Assembly: GCF_002901445.1 (NCBI RefSeq)
Contig: NZ_PPPD01000001.1
Location: 3,292,501 to 3,356,500, forward strand
DNA length: 64,000 nt
Direction of reading: 5' to 3'
DNA from: Deinococcus koreensis
Lineage (GTDB): Bacteria > Deinococcota > Deinococci > Deinococcales > Deinococcaceae
In this document: piece after piece, positions 54,297-64,000 of the stretch
Position numbering within the stretch: position 1 is the first letter of the stretch
Layout: each line of letters starts with the position of its first letter
The notes under the pieces: generated by a model
What the model saw: only the letters and a program-made list of their open reading frames with translations
Told to the model about the DNA's origin: nothing
The model's database searches: none
Made by a program: the position numbers and the translations under genes

Positions 54297-55478
54297 ATGA
54301 AAAGAGCACTGACTGTCCTGTCCCTTGCCCTGCTGGGCCAAGCTGGCGCCGCCACCATTACGGTCTGGACGCACTTCGGCGACGCCGAGCTGACCTGGCT
54401 CAAGGCGCAGGCCGCTGATTTCAAGACCAAGACCGGCAACACCGTGAACCTGGTCAGCGTGCCCTTCGATCAGATCCCCGACAAGCTCATCCAGAGCGGC
54501 CCCAAGGGCCAGGGCCCCGATCTGGTCACCACCCTGCCCCAGGATCGCCTCGGGCAGCTGGCGGCGGCCGGCGTGATCGAGCCGATGGACAAGTACGTCA
54601 CCTCCAAGACCGACCTCGACCGCACCGCCGTGAGCGCGATGACCTACCAGGGCAAGCTGTTCGGGCTGCCCATGTTCGCCGAGTCGGTCGCCCTGATCTA
54701 CAACAAGAAGCTGGTTCCCACTGCCCCCACCACCTGGGCGCAGTTCCTGTCGGTCGCCCAGAAGAACACCGGCAGCGGCAAGTTCGGCTACCTGGCTGAC
54801 CTGAGCAACGCCTACATGCAGTACGGCATCGTCAGCTCCTTCGGCGGCTACGTGTTCAAGAACACGGGCGGCACCGTGAACGTCAAGGACGTGGGCCTGG
54901 CCAACGCCGGCGCCGAGAAGGCCAGCGCCTTCCTGAACGACCTGCGCTACAAGTACAACCTGGTGCCCGAGGGTGTGGACGGCGGCGCGGCCAAGAGCGC
55001 GTTCGTGGACGGCCGCCTGGCGATGCTGCTCACCGGCCCCTGGGACATGGGCGACATCAAGAAGGCCGGCATCGACTACGGCATCGCCGCCTTCCCGACC
55101 CCTCCCGGCGCCACCGGCAAGTGGAGCCCCTTCGTGGGCGTGCAGGGCACCATGCTCAACGCCTACTCCAAGAACAAGGCGATCGCCGCGCAGTTCGCCA
55201 AGCAGATCACCACGAGCGACGCCCAGGTGGCCTTCAACAAGGCCGGCGGCCGGATCCCGGTCAGCCTGAGCGCCCGCACCAAGCTCAAGGCCGATCCCGT
55301 GGTCGTGGGCTTCGGCAAGACCATCTCGGCCGGCACCCCCATGCCCAACGTGCCCCAGATGGGCGCCGTGTGGGGCCCCTGGAGCAACGCCGTGGCCCAG
55401 AGCGTGCAGAAGGCCAACCAGAACTACTCGCAGATCCTGGACAAGGCTGTCGCAGAGATCAACGGCAACATTAAGTAA
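54297..55478 (+). CDS. malE: Maltose/maltodextrin-type ABC substrate-binding protein
   Basis: 393-aa secreted sugar-binding protein. The signal peptide MKRALTVLSLALLGQAGA is followed by ATITVWTHFGDAELTWLKAQAADF, the MalE start; later LFGLPMFAESVALIYNKKLVP and FVDGRLAMLLTGPWDMGDIKKAG are typical ligand-site regions. ATG at 54297 with GAGGAG 4-5 nt upstream; an in-frame upstream ATG lies in the operator. Followed by a 15-bp stem-loop and then malF and malG. The ATPase MalK is not encoded here. Confidence 0.94.
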   Translation: MKRALTVLSLALLGQAGAATITVWTHFGDAELTWLKAQAADFKTKTGNTVNLVSVPFDQIPDKLIQSGPKGQGPDLVTTLPQDRLGQLAAAGVIEPMDKYVTSKTDLDRTAVSAMTYQGKLFGLPMFAESVALIYNKKLVPTAPTTWAQFLSVAQKNTGSGKFGYLADLSNAYMQYGIVSSFGGYVFKNTGGTVNVKDVGLANAGAEKASAFLNDLRYKYNLVPEGVDGGAAKSAFVDGRLAMLLTGPWDMGDIKKAGIDYGIAAFPTPPGATGKWSPFVGVQGTMLNAYSKNKAIAAQFAKQITTSDAQVAFNKAGGRIPVSLSARTKLKADPVVVGFGKTISAGTPMPNVPQMGAVWGPWSNAVAQSVQKANQNYSQILDKAVAEINGNIK

Positions 55479-55536
55479 AGCGGGTGTCCGGGCCAGCGGG
55501 CGCCCTCAGCCCGCCCCCGGATCACCCGGCGTCACG

Positions 55537-55575
55537 GCAGGTGACGACACAGCATGAAGTTGTGTCGTCACCTGC
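55537..55575 (+). terminator. Strong stem-loop between malE and malF
   Basis: GCAGGTGACGACACA at 55537-55551 pairs perfectly with 55561-55575 around a 9-nt loop. A stem of this strength between a binding-protein gene and its permease genes normally lowers distal expression and protects the malE message. Confidence 0.75.
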
Positions 55576-55773
55576 TTCACTTTGCATTGGCTGGACTGTG
55601 CATTGCGCTGGACATTCCATAGGACGGCGCCCCGAACACCCGGTAGCGGGCAGGGCGCTTGAGCGGGGCGGAGATTTCCTTAGAACTGCGCCTGATCGCA
55701 AGCCAGCACTTGCAGTCTGAACGTGACGCGATCACAATGACCGCCAATCACACCCTGGAGGTTCACGACAGCC

Positions 55774-58550
<2,777 letters not shown>

Positions 58551-58589
58551 GCCCAGCCGTAGCTGGACGACCGCCCGAAAAGGCGAGAA

Positions 58590-58619
58590 GGGAGGTGAGG
58601 GTGTATGACCCCACCTCCC
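58590..58619 (+). terminator. Rho-independent-like terminator of malEFG
   Basis: GGGAGGT at 58590-58596 pairs with ACCTCCC at 58613-58619, with further pairing inside, followed by TTTCCC. Confidence 0.65.
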
Positions 58620-58683
58620 TTTCCCATTCTGCTTTCGGCGCTGAAGGCTGGACGTTGCGCGGCGGCAGGGAAGACTCCCGGAA

Positions 58684-59088
58684 TCAGTCGCCGCACCCGC
58701 CGCCGCTGCCCCCGTCGCTGGCGCCACACTCGCCCGACTGACCACCCGACGATCCGCTGGACGACCCGCCGTCGGGAACCCAGCCCCCACCGCCGCCGCG
58801 CTGGAGGCCCGCCCAGCGGTGCTGATTCCCGGCCAGCAGCAGCACCGACAGGGCGGCCACCAGCAGCAGGCCGACCAGGATGGCCCCCTGCAGCAGCGCC
58901 ACACCGGCCAGGACGGCGAGGACGGCACTGACCCAGAGCCCTCCCCGCTGAGTGCGGTGGCGTTCCTCGTGATCAGGGTTGGATAGAGTGACCAGCGAGT
59001 CGTCGCCTGTCCGGGCAACGGGCAGGGACTCAGGGTCGGGCCTGGACTTGACGTCCGGCTGAAGGGGCGCGCTGCTGAGGATGGTCAT
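58684..59088 (-). CDS. Small membrane protein with Gly/Ser/Cys-rich tail
   Basis: 134 aa, no family assigned. A charged N-terminus is followed by two helices ([35 protein letters not shown]) and a C-terminal tail of about 35 residues made almost only of Gly, Ser and Asp with two Cys ([10 protein letters not shown] and GGCGD). AGGAGG lies 5 nt before the ATG. Between the malEFG terminator and pckA; no clear partner. Confidence 0.75.
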   Translation of the reverse strand: MTILSSAPLQPDVKSRPDPESLPVARTGDDSLVTLSNPDHEERHRTQRGGLWVSAVLAVLAGVALLQGAILVGLLLVAALSVLLLAGNQHRWAGLQRGGGGGWVPDGGSSSGSSGGQSGECGASDGGSGGGCGD

Positions 59089-59312
59089 CGTTGCCTCCTG
59101 GGGGTGCGGTGTCAGACGGTGAGCGTGCTGAGGCCATGGTCGGCGCCCTCTGTCAGCCGGACGTCAGGCTCGGCGCGGCAGCGGGCGGACGAAGCCCGTC
59201 TCCGTCCGTCCCGCCGGTCATTCCGCTGTGAACCCAGATCTCGTCATCATGGACGCACTGAAGGCTCTCCACCACTGCCACCCTGCACGCCCTCCGGAGG
59301 CGTCCCGCCCTT

Positions 59313-60899
<1,587 letters not shown>

Positions 60900-60981
60900 G
60901 GGAAGCACTCCTTCATTGGTGCGGGCATGGACACCCGGCATGGCGCGGCGAAGCGGTGTACTGCGTGGCTTACTGGCCTGC

Positions 60982-61010
60982 ATTGTCCATAAGGAAGCGC
61001 TTCCAGCCAA
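60982..61010 (-). promoter_or_regulatory. Tentative pckA promoter
   Basis: On the minus strand TTGGCT (61005-61010) and GACAAT (60982-60987) are separated by 17 bp, and the operator fills most of that spacer. Confidence 0.45.
60993..61004. promoter_or_regulatory. LacI-family operator upstream of pckA
   Basis: GGAAGCGCTTCC, a perfect 12-bp palindrome with the central CG of LacI-family sites. It matches the arms of the malE operator. Confidence 0.7.
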
Positions 61011-61273
61011 ACGAGAGTTTGTTACGCTCCTGGGAACAACAGCGCCCCGCAGTGAGGCGGAGAGGGGGGAAGCGGGCGCCGCGACCGTCCGATCACGGCC
61101 GCTCCCCTGCCTGCTGAAAGTGACGTCCCAGACAAAGCGGTTCCGCACGTTGCCCATTCGCGGACTACTCCCTCAAAGGCCAGCTCACGCCGGAACCCGG
61201 AGGCTCTCCTGCCTCGCCCGACGTCCAGCATGGCCGAACAAATGGGGAGTGCGCCACCACCGCAAAACGAGAC

Positions 61274-61298
61274 CGGGGAGCCTTTGACCGGCTCCCCG
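61274..61298 (-). terminator. Terminator of the amphipathic-helix protein gene
   Basis: CGGGGAGCC at 61274-61282 pairs with GGCTCCCCG at 61290-61298, 7-nt loop; on the minus strand a CGTTTTG stretch follows. Confidence 0.65.
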
Positions 61299-61324
61299 TC
61301 GCTGCCACACCGCTCAGTGACCGC

Positions 61325-62458
61325 TCAGTTGATGGGCGTCTGGTTCTGGCCGCCGGGCTTGCCGCCGGCGTCGTTGGCCGTGTTCTTCGGGCTGTCTTCC
61401 TTGCTCCCGTTGGACTCGCCCTTCGGAGTGGCCTGCGGGGGCGACGCGCCGTAGGAGCTGCCGGTCTGGCCCGCGGCGGTGGCGGCCGGCGACGCTTTGG
61501 GTTCCTCCAGCCGCTCCATCCACACGGAGCCGACGATGTTGCGGATGTTGCGTCCCGCCCGGCGCAGCGTCTCGGCCGCTTCCGGGCTCACGCCGCCCAC
61601 GGCCGACAGGATGCCCTGCCTCGCGGCGGGAACGCGGGCCAGCACCACAGCGCCGCCGCCCAGCAGCGCGACCGTCAGGAGCCCGCCACCCAGGCCACCG
61701 CGCCCGCCCCGGCGGTCATCCCGGCGGGCCAGACGCGCCTGCTTCTCCAGCAGCTTCAGCTCGCGCCCCAGGTCTTTCTGCAGGCCCGCCACCTTGCGGT
61801 CGATGGCCTTTTCCAGTTTCCGGGGCTGCCACTCCTTGCGGGCCGAGCGCAGTTCGCGTTCAGCGCTCCTCCGGGCCCGGCCCAGCAGCTTCTCGGCCTG
61901 ACGCCGCCGGCCTTCCAGCGTGTCGGCGCTCTCGCCCAGCACGTCCTGAACGCGGTCTTTGACCTCGGCCAGCAGGCCCAGCCCGGCGCCCTGGGCCTGA
62001 ACCAGCGCGGGCTTGACCACCTCGTCCAGGGTCTCGCCGGCCGACTTCCGGGCGCCGATCAGGGCGCGGCGGGCGTGTTCGGACTGCGCGCCACCGATCT
62101 CCTGCGCTTCCCCTCGCAGCGTGGCGGCCCGTTCCTGGGCCGACTGGGCCAGCTCCCCGGCGGCCGAGCGGGCGCTGCTCAGCAGCGACTGGGCGCGGGC
62201 CGGGGTCTCTTCCCGCAGGGTATCCAGGGTCGAGGCCCCACGCGCCGCCGCCTCGTGCGCCAGCTCCTGCGCCTGGGTGGCGGCCTGGGCGAGCGCCGGC
62301 CTGACCCGCTCGTCCAGGGCCACGCCGGCCCCCTGCCAGACCTGCCGGGTGCCGCTCACGAGGCCCCACCGGGTGTCCTTGTTCAGCGCCAGGGCCGCCA
62401 GGCCGCCCAGCAGCACGAGACTGCGCTTGCTCACGCCAGCCATTGAAGTGTTGGTCAT
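61325..62458 (-). CDS. Membrane-anchored amphipathic-helix protein, LEA/apolipoprotein-like
   Basis: 377 aa, no confident family. One N-terminal helix (SLVLLGGLAALAL), then about 200 residues of Ala/Gln/Glu/Arg-rich amphipathic helix (ATQAQELAHEAAARGAS, ARSAAGELAQSAQERAATL), repeats that resemble late-embryogenesis-abundant and apolipoprotein-type proteins. A basic coiled segment and a Gly-rich membrane stretch (GGLGGGLLTVALLGGGAVVL) follow, and a disordered tail. LEA-like proteins contribute to desiccation tolerance in Deinococcus; a link here is inference. ATG at 62458 with AAGGAG 6 nt upstream. Confidence 0.78.
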   Translation of the reverse strand: MTNTSMAGVSKRSLVLLGGLAALALNKDTRWGLVSGTRQVWQGAGVALDERVRPALAQAATQAQELAHEAAARGASTLDTLREETPARAQSLLSSARSAAGELAQSAQERAATLRGEAQEIGGAQSEHARRALIGARKSAGETLDEVVKPALVQAQGAGLGLLAEVKDRVQDVLGESADTLEGRRRQAEKLLGRARRSAERELRSARKEWQPRKLEKAIDRKVAGLQKDLGRELKLLEKQARLARRDDRRGGRGGLGGGLLTVALLGGGAVVLARVPAARQGILSAVGGVSPEAAETLRRAGRNIRNIVGSVWMERLEEPKASPAATAAGQTGSSYGASPPQATPKGESNGSKEDSPKNTANDAGGKPGGQNQTPIN

Positions 62459-62711
62459 CAGATGCTCCTTTTGGGGCTGCCTGCCCCCGGCGGTGCCGGT
62501 GGCCCGGCGGTCGGCTCCACTCCACCTCCGCCCTCCAGGCCCTCCAGTCACCGGCCACGTCCGGCAGGCAGCACGTCGCTGCATTCTCGGCGGCGCCGTG
62601 CTGGCAATCGTGGGGGGAATGTAACGGTCGATTCATACTCAAGGGCGGAACCGGTGCCGGCCCCCCCCGCGCAATCCGAGATACGCTCCAGATGGGCCCA
62701 CGCACAGGCAT

Positions 62712-62717
62712 TACACT
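62712..62717 (+). promoter_or_regulatory. Leaderless -10 element of recN
   Basis: TACACT, 7 nt before the GTG at 62725. Confidence 0.55.
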
Positions 62718-62724
62718 CGGAGGC

Positions 62725-64000
<1,276 letters not shown>

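Larger units (their letters stand above)
60900..61324. other. 425-bp region: pckA control and downstream end of the helical-protein gene
   Basis: Contains the pckA promoter and operator and, at 61274-61298, a 9-bp hairpin past the stop of the next gene. No gene recognised in between. Confidence 0.55.

Noticed and set aside
62600..62724. Radiation/desiccation response motif upstream of recN
   Set aside because: No match to the TTATG...CATAA palindrome in this or the recO upstream region.

Overview
The window is a high-GC bacterial chromosome segment and almost certainly comes from a Deinococcus. Three things point there: the gene families (ATP-type PEP carboxykinase, MalEFG, RecO, RecN, a carotenoid desaturase with a B12-type MerR regulator, a tandem phosphoribosyltransferase pair); the very high third-position GC; and about 20 genes with a TANNNT -10 hexamer only 5-8 nt upstream of the start codon, the leaderless-mRNA arrangement known from Deinococcus. 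The species cannot be named from sequence alone.

Layout. 1-7.5 kb (minus): a peptide-type ABC set (binding protein, two permeases), a GH20 hexosaminidase and an orphan sugar-binding protein, with a GH3 NagZ-like hydrolase divergent at 7.7 kb. This looks like uptake and breakdown of cell-wall or amino-sugar material. 9.3-19.6 kb: housekeeping genes (DegV, hydroxyisobutyrate dehydrogenase family, SPFH protein, TrmH-type methyltransferase, response regulator, DUF84 NTPase, GNAT, metallo-hydrolase, MATE exporter). 19.8 kb: a 169-bp MITE-like element with perfect 20-bp terminal inverted repeats and a 5-bp target duplication. 20.1-29.6 kb (minus): an acyltransferase, a frameshifted alpha/beta hydrolase and an eight-gene sulfur operon (DUF4395, sir, cysC, cysH, sat, ssuA, ssuC, ssuB). 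29.8-36.2 kb: the phosphoribosyltransferase pair, DoxX, an SDR protein, and a CarH-like B12 regulator divergent from a UbiA prenyltransferase and a CrtD-like desaturase. 36.3-42.4 kb: a subtilase lipoprotein, then a GntR-controlled proline catabolism operon. 42.5-54 kb: MgtC, an FBP zinc-finger protein, RecO, RsmE, PrmA, a MarR-MFS exporter pair, DUF2167, AlaX, DeoD and RsmB. 54.1-61 kb: malEFG and pckA, both preceded by LacI-family-type operators. 61.3-64 kb: an amphipathic-helix-rich protein and the start of recN, cut by the window edge.

Recurrent themes. Leaderless promoters serve mostly cytosolic enzymes and regulators, while secreted and transporter genes tend to have Shine-Dalgarno sites. 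Three binding-protein genes are each followed by a strong stem-loop before the next gene. Two genes show apparent single-base losses in homopolymer runs, either real lesions or assembly errors. A 50-codon leaderless ORF overlaps the DUF84 NTPase gene by ATGA and would be missed by most gene callers. No rRNA, tRNA, CRISPR array or intact transposase was seen.
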